Assembly: GCF_000003815.2 (NCBI RefSeq)
Contig: NC_049980.1
Span: forward strand, 8,729,431 to 8,793,430
Reading direction: 5' to 3'
Length of the DNA stretch: 64,000 nt
DNA from: Branchiostoma floridae
Lineage: Eukaryota; Chordata; Leptocardii; Amphioxiformes; Branchiostomatidae
Of the stretch, positions 23,734 to 35,847 are shown piece after piece (within the stretch, counting starts at the first letter, position 1; the number at the start of each line of letters is the position of its first letter). The notes below the pieces were generated by a model. That model was not told the origin of the DNA and searched no databases. It was given only the letters and a program-made list of their open reading frames with translations. The position numbers and the translations under genes were made by a program.

Positions 23734-23937
23734 AACGCTAGTTCACCTTTATCCGTATACTAACCTAAACCCGCTGTTTTAAAGAAAAGATCATTTAGGG
23801 ATATCAAGTCTACGAATGGCGGTTTCAAATTGCAATATTTTCAAAGTATTGCAGTTTGAAACCATTGGTCTTCAGTTTGATATCCATAAATAACTTTTTT
23901 TAGTCCATAGTTTACCTCGCAGATGAAGGTGAACTAA
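23734..23937. mobile_element. Family I TIR element
   Basis: Ends AACGCTAGTTCACCTTTATC and GATGAAGGTGAACTAAC are inverted. The middle holds GGTTTCAAATTGCAATATTT and its near complement (TATTGCAGTTTGAAACC). Confidence 0.83.
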
Positions 23938-26207
23938 CACAGAAACGGTGTTTAAGTAGATGTTAGGTACGTGTGTTCTGAACTCTTGATACACATGGAA
24001 CAATATCCCACGTCGTCAAACCAAAACTCCATCTCAATGTCACACGGAACATTAAAATTAAATCTTCCCTTTTCTAAGCACCAAGTGATAAGATCAACCT
24101 TCAACGTGATCGAATAAAAAACATTTTTCGTCAAACTAGGTTACAATTGATATGCGGGCGCAGAGTACAAGACAGATTGAAATGCTTGTCTTCGCTCAAC
24201 CTCTGTTAAGTGCACAGGGAAATCCACTTTTCCAATCTGTGGGTGGATAAAATGGTTGGGACTGGCGCTTACGTAAAACTGTGGTGGAATGTAAGTACAT
24301 TTATAGTTACTTGCAACCCATCGTATATGCTGTTCAGTTAGTTGTTTCTTCTAACGGAATTCAGTGGAAATACTGGTATGTATAAAACACGAGAGTACTG
24401 AATTCTCAGTCCTGGTAATAACTTTGTAATTGTGTCGTTTTAATGTTTTCATTTTCATGCTCATTGACTCTAATTTCTTCCTCTTAGGCCACAGCAAGAA
24501 AATTTTAGGAATTACATCCGCGCTCATTAATTTTTGCCTGATTTCGGAAAAAAAATGTCTTCCTTGGAGATGGTCAACATGACAAAAATTTACCAAAATG
24601 AGCAAATATGTTGTGTTGTAGCCTAATGTTTGTGGTTTTAGAAGTTACACTTGTGAAGTACACAGGACTGTAGTTGTTGAAGTGAAACTAGTTGAATAGT
24701 TGTCAAAGTGGCACCAATATGGAAGCCATGCGTGTAGTTACCAATTTTCTTAGTGATACCAGTCTACCACACTATAATATGATCATCCACTGGAAATTGA
24801 AGCTCGTAGATATAACCGAACTCCCCCTGATAATAGATTATGTATATTTTGCGATAAGAGATTCATGTATGTTGAAAACGAATAACACTTTGTCCTAGCT
24901 AGAGTGTTCACTGTACAAAGATCTGCGAAATGCATTTGCTAATGCTACACATATAGATAAAAAAAATATGCGCACCTAACGAAGGAAGATCTGTTCAAAT
25001 ACCTTATGTCATCATCTAACTACGAAAAACTCTATAAGCTCGTCCACGCATGTTTTAAGAAGAGAGAAGAAGCATGTAAACAGTAATATATGTATAGTTT
25101 TCCGATTACTTTCTATGTACCAAACTGACTGCATTTAGCCCCAATGGGGCATGAATATGCAATAAACTTCAATATAAAAGCTCAATATATAATGTCAAAT
25201 TTATTACAATTCAAGTGCTTGTCTTGAATACAGGAGTGAATACCTTGTTTGCTGTGATACCATGTTTTGTAACTTTAATTCTTGTTACGACGTTACAACA
25301 ATGGTGTCTATTTTGAAAATGTAGCCATCTTGGTTTTTCGCCCTATTTCACAATTTTTGCAGTCTGTAGAGGATGGCATCCATAAAATGTATTTGCTGTG
25401 TCCTTATCAGAAGATCCTACAGTATTGCGGGCTTCTCTCCAGGCGGAAAGATGATCTGTATTGAAGATGGCCATGTCATGACCGTGGACAGCGCCGTTAC
25501 AACATTACGCGCACGCGTCCACCACAAAAATACATTGTTCAGTGTAAATGTCGTATTACATTTTCCCATCTTCACTTTATGTTATGATTTTGCAACTTTT
25601 TATGGAGCCACCAAACCACGCCCGACTCATCTACCCATACCTTCACTGTATAACATGTGACAGATGCTAGTACCATGTCATATGCACTCTGTATAACGGA
25701 TTGTGCACGACTCACCTTAGACCCGGTTCATATGGGACTAGATATTACTGTAGACCAGTGGGTTGATCTTACGAAGATTGGGCGCGCACGATCGCGAATG
25801 CTTTCAGTCCACGTCACACACACAAAACGATTTTTTATTGTATTTCTAATAAGTTGAACAAGATAGAAGACGAAGCCTACTTTATTGCAGATTGCAGTTT
25901 ACATAGTTGTGATAGAAACGTTCTTTTTAATCCTATTGCAAGTACTAAGATTCCTACCGGAGAGTTCATTTTTCTTTTGTGTTTGAACATTGTCAAACTA
26001 ATCCATCTCAACCTATGTTTTTAACATCACAAAGAGAAGAGAGGAAGCCGAACCTATGTTGAGTAGTTTTAGTACTCATGTTGTAGATAACTATTGACCT
26101 GTCACTATATGTACTTTGTTACGACTTTTATGCTTGTATGACTATCATTCACCATTCTAATCTCAGTACCATGGCACCACGATGTGTCATAGTGTGTCTA
26201 TCCAGTA
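23938..26207. other. Non-coding stretch of more than 2 kb
   Basis: AT-rich. Open frames near 24.4 and 25.3-25.9 kb show no motif or consistent splice sites. Confidence 0.55.
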
Positions 26208-26353
26208 ATCTCCAAGCAGATCCTACGGTGCCATAAGACACAATCAAAGCTGGCCAATGAGTATAGCCGGTCCATTTGACTCCCTTTGGCCGGCTATACT
26301 CATTGGGCAGCTTTGATTCTATCTTATGGCACAGTAGGATCTGCTTGGAGATA
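26208..26353. mobile_element. Foldback element, 146 bp
   Basis: The left arm ATCTCCAAGCAGATCCTAC ... GCCAATGAGTATAGCCGG is mirrored by CCGGCTATACTCATTGGG ... GTAGGATCTGCTTGGAGAT around a 19-base loop. It is short, like a MITE. Confidence 0.9.
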
Positions 26354-27793
26354 ATCTATTCAGTGGAAATTCGGCGAAGTATGCCTCGTACAACATATTG
26401 GCTTTTCGCTGGCAATGTTAGAATGTCAACTTATCAAATTGCAATATAGTGGGTATACATATAAAGGCCATGGCATATTACACGGTACGCCGGCAGATAG
26501 GAAGGGGTCGCCATCAATATGCAGGCCGCGGTTTGGTATCAGGGCCTGGTATCAGGGTATCTGATCGAGATGTCCAGTGGACCGGATAACCGTTTCCCTG
26601 TAGGAGGTGAATCCGCGGTCCTGACCCGGGCGGCCCCGGGCTCATCAGCATATGGTCATGTCACAGACACCTCCGACCTGAAATGGGTTTCTCATGTCAG
26701 GATCGGATCTGCATTCATGGGCTATCTCTACACGGCTAGTCAGTCGTCTATAGGCAAAGAATAAGATTTGTGAGGGCGGTTATTATATTATATCCATCCC
26801 GTGGCTAGAATTCCAGGTTCGCATAAAAACAAAGACATTTTATAGAATGTCCTTGTAAAAACGTAATTGTGTGTCGTTTACTGTTATCCAAAATCGTTGT
26901 TCTGAAATGTAATAAGCCAAAAAGGATATGCCGAAGGCGTCTTCTGCCTCCTTTAATGATCAAAGCCAATTTGTCGCTCAAATGTTCCTACATTGTGCTT
27001 GAGCCTTCAGTTAAGTAATGTGCACATGTTTATGAATTTGTCGATTTTATTTTGTCGTTGCTGACATAATGTCTACCACTTTGGGTAACAGACATTGACG
27101 AAACGATAAACAGCACTCGTATAAAGTATTTAGTGTTCCGCAATGCGAAACTTGTAGAGGCACGAAAGTAATTACTATGAAACCTATGATTACTCAATAA
27201 TATTTGACTGTAAGATACTGTAAAAATGAGAATGTTTGCTGTCATTTTATGTCTGATGTATTCGCCGTAACTTTTTCACCGGGGACGTGAAATCACGGCT
27301 TTTACAGTACATACTTTGACTATAATAATTGCTGGGCGTCAAAGTTTGTGAAAACGCTCAATATCAACAGCGCAACAATCATAAACCTACACGATCACAA
27401 AAAGATCAGATATCACAAAAGATGAAAATGGATATTAGAAGCTTGATATAAAGGGCAACAATTATAGAGGTTTTATTTCAGAAGAAGTTTTGTCAGTCCC
27501 TACGGACCTGCATGTGCGTATGTACCACCGTCATCCAATTATACTATGGTCCCGCCCCGTCCCATCAGTTGACTTGGAATAGTTGAATTGTACACATATT
27601 GAGACAGTTGGGCGCGCTATCGTCCTGATTCTATCTACCGGTAATTTGATGTTGTCTGCTGACGAATATGTATGGCCATACCCTAAACCAATTGCTGGCA
27701 TTTATCATCGACGATTACATGTACGATTATATATCCTGTTCACCCCTGCTACCGAGTGTGGTGGACTCGTCCTGTTGGTTGCTTTGACTGTAG
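26354..27793. other. Mostly non-coding stretch with a GC-rich block
   Basis: Bases 26480-26765 are GC-richer than the surroundings and carry an 81-codon frame starting with ATG. No domain or splice site pair was recognised. Confidence 0.5.
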
Positions 27794-27954
27794 GCGCCCC
27801 CTGCTTTTGCGTGAAACCTACACACACGGTTTCATCACCGACCAACCGGCCACAGTCCGAGAGACGCCGCCTGGTCGGACGGTCACGTCGGTACAGCTGA
27901 GTCCTTCTCAGAGCACGACTTTCCTGAGTGGTCGGATATCACCAGAGAACGCAG
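27794..27954 (+). CDS. Candidate phase 1-1 internal exon, unrecognised
   Basis: Between acceptor TTTGACTGTAG and donor GCAG|GTCAGT lies 161 bases open in one frame (53 codons plus split codons at both ends, phase 1-1). Codons are GC-richer than the flanks and the translation is Ser/Thr-rich (TVTSVQLSPSQSTTFLSG). No domain recognised and no partner exon found. Confidence 0.2.
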
Positions 27955-29279
27955 GTCAGTGTGGGTTTTGTATGATACGGGGGTCTATAGTGTAAACCTG
28001 TGTCCTGATTGAATCGATGTAATGTAATATAATGGTAACGTTAGATACCTAAACACCGTCGATAGGTTATCACCCCACATGCTTTTTCATCCTGATGATA
28101 GAAAAGAAATGGTTGGAAACTTTCTCATAACATGTTGTAAAGTAATACAAATCAGGTTTTGCTTGGTTTTACATGGTTATATATCCAGACTTAATTCACC
28201 AGCGTACATACTAGTCACTTCTTTTGTCTGTGTTTGTGACACTGTTGACAATTACCGGTAATCATGCGATAGCTTTAGGGGAAGTTTGATGCGGGATTTT
28301 CTGGCTAGTTTTTGTTTCTTTTGGCAGTGACTAATTCCTTCTAATCTTCGCATTCTACAGTGACAGGGAATGTGGGCCATGTTGTCAGATCTTAAGGCGT
28401 ATACTTCCTGTATGTAGTCCTGACAATTACAATCATTTTTGTGGTCGAAAATTGCAGAAAAATATTTTACAAAAGTACAAATCTTGTTACGTTAAATGAA
28501 GGTTAGACATCCACGCCGATTTACAAAGCAGTTACTCAAGCAATATGGATATGGTTTTGGAAACGGCCAGAGGTTTCATGTTGCGTCCACTACCTTCCGT
28601 TGAATGACCCTGAGTAAGATTTGTTGAATAGAAGATTTTTAAGCAAATGTTTTGCCGAACGTTGGCGCTAGAGTTATCGTAACGGGTGTTGACATCTAGA
28701 AGGTGACAATAGATCAATAAGTCAACAGGATGACACCGGCACTATATGCTTATCGGTACTTAATCATGTTGTCACAAACTGAGGGGCGGATAGACAACAC
28801 CACAGTGATGATATCGTTTTGACAACTACCTGCTCGTTACCAGTAACAGAGCTGTCTTATTCGTGGATTAGGGCGTGGTGGAAGGCTTTTGTGATAAGAT
28901 TAGGCCCGTATACACTTTGTTAATACGGCTCTAGAGCTGTCAAGTGGTGTCAGGGTGTTTGTTGCTTTTTACAAGAAAAACATTTCTCCAGTTTGTCGGG
29001 TACACGAATTAAACTTGAGGATGTCAGGTACACGAATTAAGCTTGAGGAGGAAGATCCATTCAAGACGGTCAGTTTCAACGTCTGGCTCGCATATTCTTA
29101 ACTCTGCACCCAAAACTTTTACGGAATGGAACACGGTATTAGTTAGTCTCGATTGAAAACGACGGGGAGTCAGGAATTAGCCTTAGGCCACGGGCTTACC
29201 ATACGCAGTGTGTGTCAGTTAGGGAATTCTGGCTCTTGCTTCGGCTGCAAACAATCCCGAATCTCTCCATCCACACTAA
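27955..29279. other. Non-coding stretch before the assembly gap
   Basis: Holds the ribozyme-like relative at 28.54-28.62 kb and a small direct repeat (GTACACGAATTAA.CTTGAGGA) at 29001-29050. No gene. Confidence 0.6.
28537..28620 (-). mobile_element. Decayed relative of the 19.05-kb ribozyme-like element
   Basis: On the minus strand GTCATTCAACGGAAGGTAG, then GAAACCTCTGGCCGTTTCC, then CATATCCATATTGCTTGAGT align in order with 19049-19130. The box and stem II are mutated. Confidence 0.6.
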
Positions 29280-29379
29280 NNNNNNNNNNNNNNNNNNNNN
29301 NNNNNNNNNNNNNNNNNNNNNNNNNNNNNNNNNNNNNNNNNNNNNNNNNNNNNNNNNNNNNNNNNNNNNNNNNNNNNNN
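29280..29379. other. Assembly gap, 100 N
   Basis: Exactly 100 N, the usual placeholder for a gap of unknown size. Sequence across it should not be read as continuous. Confidence 0.99.
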
Positions 29380-29497
29380 AAATGAAAAATAGGTAGATTT
29401 CAATAGGTTCTTATGTAATCATCTTCTCCCCCAAACAACGCTGATTGCATTACTCAATGGCTACAGCAAGTGATGTTAGTGCCGCTCTGGCAGACGA

Positions 29498-29792
29498 GCC
29501 GTTGCCGTCTTCGAACGGGGCTGGTATTTATTTTTTGGGGGAGGGGGGGGGGGGAGCTGGTTCACGATTTTCAACGTTGGCTTGGTTTTCTAGGAAGGGA
29601 GTTTGCCGTGTATGGTAGCGAACGGGGCGAAACTACGTATATACGACAAACTCCCTTCCTCGGCAAACTCCCTTCCTCGGCAAACTCCCTTTCTCGGCAC
29701 AAGAGAACCTAGCCAACGTTGGAAATCGTGACCACCCCCCCCCCCCTCCCCAATAAATACCAGCCCTGTTCGAAAACTGCAACGGCTAAGGA
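29498..29792. repeat. Foldback repeat with G-run/C-run arms
   Basis: AGCCGTTGC, GAACGGGGCTGGTATTTATT, a GGGGGAGGGG tract, CACGATTTTCAACGTTGGCT and AAGGGAGTTTGCCG on the left are mirrored on the right. The right arm contains three tandem copies of AAACTCCCTT-CTCGGC (about 29649-29699). Confidence 0.88.
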
Positions 29793-30379
29793 TGATGTGC
29801 GTGTAAATGATACATCCAGTCCTCCATGGATGTCCTGTAGGTTTTTTTTCGCCACATTCTCCATTGTTGAGCCTTACTTCATTCGAAGTTCGTCAGACGT
29901 CATTTGTATGTCTCGAGCGCCTGCGAATCCACTGCTGCATACGACTAACTCCAGAAGTACCAGGAAAGAAAGGCTTCGAGCAGTCGTATGCTTTAAAAAC
30001 AACAACAACAACAACAACAACAAAACAGTTCTTTCAGCTTTCGGCGTCGAATACCCATGTTGGCACATCTTGTGACAAACTATCATTCCTCGTCATCCGA
30101 CTGACGTACTAAAGAAGCTAATTGCGAGATGAGGCTGGAATGTTAACAGTTCTTGGCATAACAGAGACGGTACCATCTGTTGTATACGTAGGTTATCTAA
30201 GGATAGGTGTCACATCTGGCTGTGACTCGTTTTTGTACGTTTTTCGAGCGGTAAATTTTGGGACGGATCGCTGGATTGCTAGTCGTAACCCGTGGGAGAA
30301 TAACATCTAACTTGAGGAGTCAAGACGTCAAATCTACTTGAAGATACGAGGAAGCCTTCGATACAGATAGACTACGCAT
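29793..30379. other. Non-coding stretch
   Basis: (AAC)n at 29998-30022. No gene recognised. Confidence 0.6.
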
Positions 30380-31130
30380 ACTTAACCATTGCTCCCAACT
30401 GCTCCCAACCTTCCCCCAACCGTGGTTGAGAGTCGGTTGGGAGCAAGGTCGGCTGTGGTTGGCAGTTGGTCGCCGCGGTTGGCTGAAGTGGTCGACTGCG
30501 CCAGCCAAGTTTTTAAACATTCTGGATAGGGTTAGCAAATTTGACCCCCAACTCGACGTCACAGCCACTGTTGATTTATTCCATACCCGGTTCATAACCT
30601 ACCCATGACTCACTCCAAACGCATAGACGAACTTCGATCTCTCTCGACTGATTCCCAATCGAGGGTCGACGACTAACACCAGAACCCGTGCCAACCACCC
30701 CGACCTTCAAACAACCGACACGCAACCAAAAACTCAGAGGAACCTTAGAACCCATATTCAAGGTGACTGTATGCGATCCCAATTCTATCTCTCTGTGATA
30801 TTTACTACATAGAAATATGGATTATTTTGGCTTAAAATGTAAAAGATGACACTCTTTTGATAATCGCCGACTATGTCCATTTTAATTCGTGAGAGAGTTG
30901 GCAATCGGTTGGGAATCAGTTAGGAGGGAGTCGACTGTCTGTGGCTATAGAGGTCGAGATGGTTGGGGGCGATTGGGAGTTGGTTCGAAAACATTCGTTC
31001 GTAGGTCGGTTGAGAGTAGGTTGTGAAATGGTTGGGACATAGTTGTCGCTATATGGTGTGGTGTGGCCTAAGACTTCTCCCAACCTACCGCCAACCTTGG
31101 TTGGTTAGTGGTTGGGGAAAGGTCCTGACT
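30380..31130. repeat. Family D cluster rich in GTTGGG/CCCAAC
   Basis: Degenerate units such as CCTTCCCCCAACCGTGGTTG, TCGGTTGGGAGCAAGGTCGG and GGTTGGCAGTTGGTC occur in both orientations over about 750 bases. They match the copies at 37.5 and 59.2 kb. Confidence 0.7.
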
Positions 31131-31694
31131 GTGTATAAACCAGATCTTTATTGACGTCCAGAAATATAACATACACATCCGCGGTAACACGGTCAGGTAA
31201 AGTGGGCGGCATACAAAAGACAGTAGCAAGCCTAATTTTTCATCGTTGCAACGAGTAACTATAGACAGCAGCTTTTATGGATTTAGCCAATAAACTGATG
31301 AGGATTGGAGCAATGGACTCCATCCAAACAGCCATTTCTTTTCTTAACATGTGCTCACACAAGCGAGGAACCCTTGGGATATAACCAATCGCTTACTAAG
31401 CCGGAATGAAATTGGCAGCACAAATCATATCAATAAAATTACATGTAATCGCACTTACGTGCCAAGAAGAGATAACAAAATAACCCTGGTTCACTCGTGT
31501 CGACGGGAAAAAACGGGCCGTCTGGTATCTTCTCGTCTTCGCGGCCATTAATCTTCATTGGCTCTGAGGAAACGACGAAAACTTAGCAAGCTCGGAAATG
31601 GCACGATCTAAAAACGGAACCCTTTTGGTTCCCACGAGTGGTTGGTTAATTCTGGCCTAATTCTGTCGTGCCCAGTCTGGAATCATTCTCGATG
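31131..31694. other. Non-coding, nothing recognised
   Basis: No gene or repeat partner noticed. Confidence 0.6.
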
Positions 31695-32050
31695 GTACCT
31701 TGTTACCTCCTTGGAAAATGGAGGTGTTGTTTTTGGTCTGTCTGTGCATTTGCACGTGGGTTTGGTTTCTCGAGGGTTTGCTTGTTTGCTTTTCCCCTCG
31801 AATATTTAGCATACTTTGACAACATCTGGTTGGATTGTAATGATGTTTTGTATGTGGGTAGGTCTTGAGACGACAAAGGTCAAGGTCGGTTCTAAGCCTC
31901 CTGACGATTGACCCTGATACTGCAGCAGAGCTTCTAGTTCTTTGTATGATTTGCCCTCAAGGCGCTTTGATTTCTGCTGGTGGCAGTTAGCTTTTCATGT
32001 AAGAAATAGTGTTGGCCCCCTTATATATCAGCAGCTCGTTAGAACTTGTT
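31695..32050 (+). mobile_element. Family A copy
   Basis: Starts GTTACCTCCTTGGAAAATGG then AGGTGTTGTTT. Later blocks are TATGTGGGTAGGTCTTGAGAC, AAAGGTCAAGGTCGGTTCTAAG, GATACTGCAGCAGAGCTTC and GTGGCAGTTAGCTTTTCATG. Confidence 0.8.
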
Positions 32051-32599
32051 TCCAATTTGTTTTAAATTTTCGTCGTAGTTTGAATGTTTCATCTATTCGC
32101 GTAGAAACAGAATGGTCTAGAAATTCAAGTCCCTCGTCACAACTTAAATTTACACTACTGCACGACCAGTAAACCTACTCTAACGCTTTCACATAAGTTT
32201 TACAAGTTGCCTAAGTGTGGTATAGGGACGCGCAAAAAAGTTCCCGTTTCACACGAGGTGTGTACAATTGGTAGTTTGGAAAGTCTCGTGCGATCTCTCA
32301 GATCTTTTGATGAATGGTTTCTGTCTCGTCCCACGTCTGAGGGATTTGTTCCATGTCTTAAGGGACAAGATTGTACTGCTACTAAGAAGTCCAAGTCTAA
32401 TACCACTAGAAAGCTTTGAAGCGCTGCCCGGTACCTGAGTAGTAGTTAAAGCAATTTTGTTGGACTGTCAGAGAAGCATGGTTTAGCCGCAGGTGACCCC
32501 CAGGTGTAGAGGAACACACATTACACACAGACATGGTCACAGCGTCTTAGGGGAAGGTAAACTCGAGAGTGGGAACTAATTCTGCAAAAGTGCTGTAAA
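32051..32599. other. Non-coding, nothing recognised
   Basis: Two overlapping frames near 32.2-32.4 kb lie on opposite strands without recognisable products. Confidence 0.5.
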
Positions 32600-32750
32600 A
32601 TAGCCTCCACCAGGCCTTCCTACGGGGGTATGGGGATCGTAGAAATCGGCAAAATATAGGGAAATTGGCCAGAGGAGTCAGTCCACGCTTAGGTCCATGT
32701 TTCCCCTCTGCACGGCCCACCAACTCCTCTGGTATCAAAACTCTTCTGGG
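32600..32750 (+). repeat. Dispersed repeat, inverted partner at 38.7-38.86 kb
   Basis: TAGCCTCCACCAGGCCTTCC, TACGGGGGTATGGGGATCGT, TTGGCCAGAGGAGTCAGTCC and CCAACTCCTCTGGTA match, in inverted order, segments of 38705-38865. Confidence 0.7.
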
Positions 32751-33335
32751 AAATTATTCTCCCTATGATAGCCAGCGTAGTCAGTCTGGTAGGGACTACT
32801 GGAAAGGGTGTACGACCAGTGCTGTCTTTTGTACCATTTTTCTAAATGATCTAAATTATCGTCTATGTATGATAATTGGATGAACCAACATGGAGACGAT
32901 TTAACTTTCAGACCTTAAAGTACTCATGTCGCCAAAATTCAACATTTCCTGATTATATTCAACCATGCCAGTGTTATTCTCTGAACCAGATTTTTTTTAC
33001 AAAAAATATACACCTTTCTAATGTTATTGTACGTCTAATCTTGCAAATCATGCTTACGGGTCTTATTTCCTGTCGCCAGGTAATCAAGTTGATTTCAGCT
33101 CGTGACGTCATAGTAAACATGACAGCAGATTCGGAACCCGATACGCAACTTTTTTTTTAAAGAAACAGAATCTGTGCCGTAGAAACTCCTTGGCTCACCA
33201 GAAGGAGTATAACAATGCTGGTCATTTTGTGTCGGAGAATGCAAAAAAATCAAGCACTTTGAAAACTTGATTTTTGTTCGTGTCATAGGTGACATAATCA
33301 TTGTAAAGATCTTGCGAAGCTCTGTAGAAGCTCTG
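32751..33335. other. Non-coding, nothing recognised
   Basis: AT-rich, no repeat partner. Confidence 0.6.
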
Positions 33336-33554
33336 ACGCTCGTTCACCGTTATCCGTGGGGTGTCCTTTATCCGTTGTCTTTAAAAACAGCACATTTAGG
33401 AGTATTGAGTCTGCGGACTGTGGTTTCAAATTTGCAATATTTTCAAAATGTTCTGATTTGAAACCACCGTCCGTCGACATAATATCCCTAAATACGTTTT
33501 TTTTCTGACAGCCAACGAATATAGGTTACCCCCGGATAAAGGTGAACCAGCGTT
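33336..33554. mobile_element. Family I TIR element, second copy
   Basis: ACGCTCGTTCACCGTTATCCG at the left against CCGGATAAAGGTGAACCAGCG at the right. GTTTCAAATTTGCAATATTT and its partner GATTTGAAACCACCG are in the middle. Confidence 0.82.
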
Positions 33555-34047
33555 ACCAGTGACCTTAGAACGCTCCTATCCAAGCGTGCGGCACCAAATA
33601 TATGATTTTGGAATGTAGACCTTCATGTAAATTTTTGCCACACTGGGCTGTGTACATCTGTTAATAATGATGTTGAAAGATTATGGATACAAAATAAAGT
33701 AACCTCTAGCATTGAATAAATCTTACAGATATGTTTTCAATGGGAGGTTTGTCTAGCTGGATTTGGGAATGTGAAGTTTTCTATGTGAATAAGAAAGAGA
33801 AATACGGTTTGTACAAGCCTAGACGTTAAATAGTGCTATTTTGTTTCTATAGTATGATAACGCAATTGATATCACGTGTGCTATTAATAGACTTACGCAT
33901 GTGCGTAAAACAGTATCAGACGTCAGCGTCTGACAGCGTCATAAGATCTGATATTTTGGCGACAAGGTCACATCCGTCGTAGGCCGTCGTACGATGTTCA
34001 TGTCGTAGAATCAAGCAGGCTTTCGCAGAACCAACTGAAGACAAGGT
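33555..34047. other. Non-coding, nothing recognised
   Basis: AT-rich, no repeat partner. Confidence 0.6.
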
Positions 34048-34230
34048 GTACAGGACTGTTGTACAATGTAAGCGCTAACTGGTTCCATACAGGACTGGTG
34101 TACCATTGTAAGTTCCACACAGTACTGATGTTCAGTGTTAATGTTAAGTCCTATACATGACTAGTGTTAATGTTTCCATTGTAAGTTCCATCCATACAGG
34201 ACTGTTTGTTGTACAGTGTTCAAGTTACCG
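34048..34230 (+). repeat. Degenerate short tandem repeat
   Basis: Variants of TCCATACAGGACTG-TGTAC and CAATGTAAG recur four or five times at uneven spacing. Confidence 0.6.
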
Positions 34231-35454
34231 TTAAAAAATGACGACAAGGATCTAAGCTAGTATTTTTTTTCTGACAAGACAGTTGATTTTATTTCTCCGA
34301 CATATGCTCGACTATTACAAGAATGCCCTTAGGTTGCAATCGTATACGAATATTATACGATGAATGTGACCTAGACCTAGCCACATCATCATCATCATCA
34401 TCATCCGGGCGTGCTGGTTGCACGGATGGCCATGACTTAGCCACAAGGACGACAATTTTCCGACAGGTTTTTGCCCAAATATGTCATGATGTATAAATAC
34501 TTCTCCTCCAAACGCAGTGGTTGGCCGGCATACATAAAAGACTGCGTTTGTCATATAAAATCCATACGCCTTACTACTCTGAAGACTTAATTTGACGATA
34601 TGTACTAAAAACGGGACATTATTTGCGTGAATAGAGCTCAGACGCCTGCACATATACCTTCATTACGGTTCCTACAAGACATCCATGGTGAAAATAATCA
34701 ATGGCCATGTACATGTGGATCTAGTTGATGCATGAGACGTAATCCCATGACGCCGCCGTCTCCAAGCCTTTGATCGCTGCCCTCCAGCCGGAAACTGGTT
34801 CAGTGTCAGGTCCATAAATTCGGGCAGCGGAATCTTGGCAAGGGAGCGGCCAACTTTTGTTTGCCATGCCATACGTCTTGCAAACTAGACCGCGGTTCGG
34901 TATGAAGGCAGTTCCCAGAAATTCCAACCAATCATGACTCTGCAAGAAGACAGGTCTCAGCAATAACATTTCTCGTTCCTCAGAAGTATAAGGAACTGTT
35001 CACACACGTTCACAATAGTCTCCGTGCAGTTTTGTCAGTTGTAGTGTTATCATCTCTACACTTCATCTAACGTTCGAAGTGCATCTTGCACTGCTGGCAA
35101 GGGTTAACGTCTACGTAACAAGACATCGACGATCCTAGCACTTTCTACGGTGAGTTTACTCTCGTCTTAGACGAGAGCTAGATTTCTTATAGCTGTACTT
35201 TTGCTGCATTCATTTAACCACATAGATATCTGAAAGAAGCAGACATAGCACCGAAGTACATGGCTTTACCGTTAGTTAGCGACAAAAGATCTCGAAGAAA
35301 TCAATTTTCTTAGATAAAATGAATTTTTGTCAAGGTTTTGCGTGTTTTGTTGTCTTTATCTTCAGCAAAGAGGTTGCATTTTCGATACCGTCCTTTTTTC
35401 ACCATACTTTTGCATATTGTATTGTATTCCAATTATGATATTGAGGGTTACACA
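34231..35454. other. Non-coding stretch
   Basis: (ATC)n at 34383-34405. At 35149 ATTTCTACG-type sequence meets GTGAGT, a donor-like site, but no exon could be supported. Confidence 0.5.
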
Positions 35455-35839
35455 TAGTGGTGCGTACCTAAAACCCGGACTTGGAATTGGACCTAAAATT
35501 GTTTAGGTCCAAGTCCAAAAAAACCTCCTAAATGTCCGGAGCCAAGTCCGGACTTGCAAAAAGCAATCTGTCACTTATATTCCTTTTTTTGTTCTAAACC
35601 GTCTAAAACCTTCCATAGACAGTGAAGTTTGCACTGGAAAAAGACAAAAAAACAGGTCGTGTTTATACTGGCTGTCTATCATTTTCATGTATTTCTCACA
35701 TTGCATTTCAATTCATGCTAACATGCAATTTTATATGCAGCATACCCCCCTCCCCCTAAAAAAATGCACATAATATGCAATGACTGCTGGACCTGAATCC
35801 GGACCTGAACCTGAGATTGAGTTTAGGTACGCACCACTA
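35455..35839. mobile_element. hAT-like non-autonomous element with 8-bp target duplication
   Basis: Ends TAGTGGTGCGTACCTAAA and TTTAGGTACGCACCACTA are perfect 18-bp inverted repeats. GTTACACA flanks both sides (35447-35454 and 35840-35847). An 8-bp duplication and TA/CAGTGGTG-type ends are typical of hAT transposons. The interior has GGACTTGG/CCAAGTCC repeats and no transposase. Confidence 0.93.
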
Positions 35840-35847
35840 GTTACACA

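Noticed and set aside
26519-26764. GC-rich 81-codon frame starting with ATG
   Set aside because: No domain, no matching splice sites and no partner exon. Kept only as a note in the region entry.
34990-35160. Possible non-coding first exon ending TCTACG|GTGAGT
   Set aside because: Good donor only; no TATA, no CpG-rich segment and no downstream exon.
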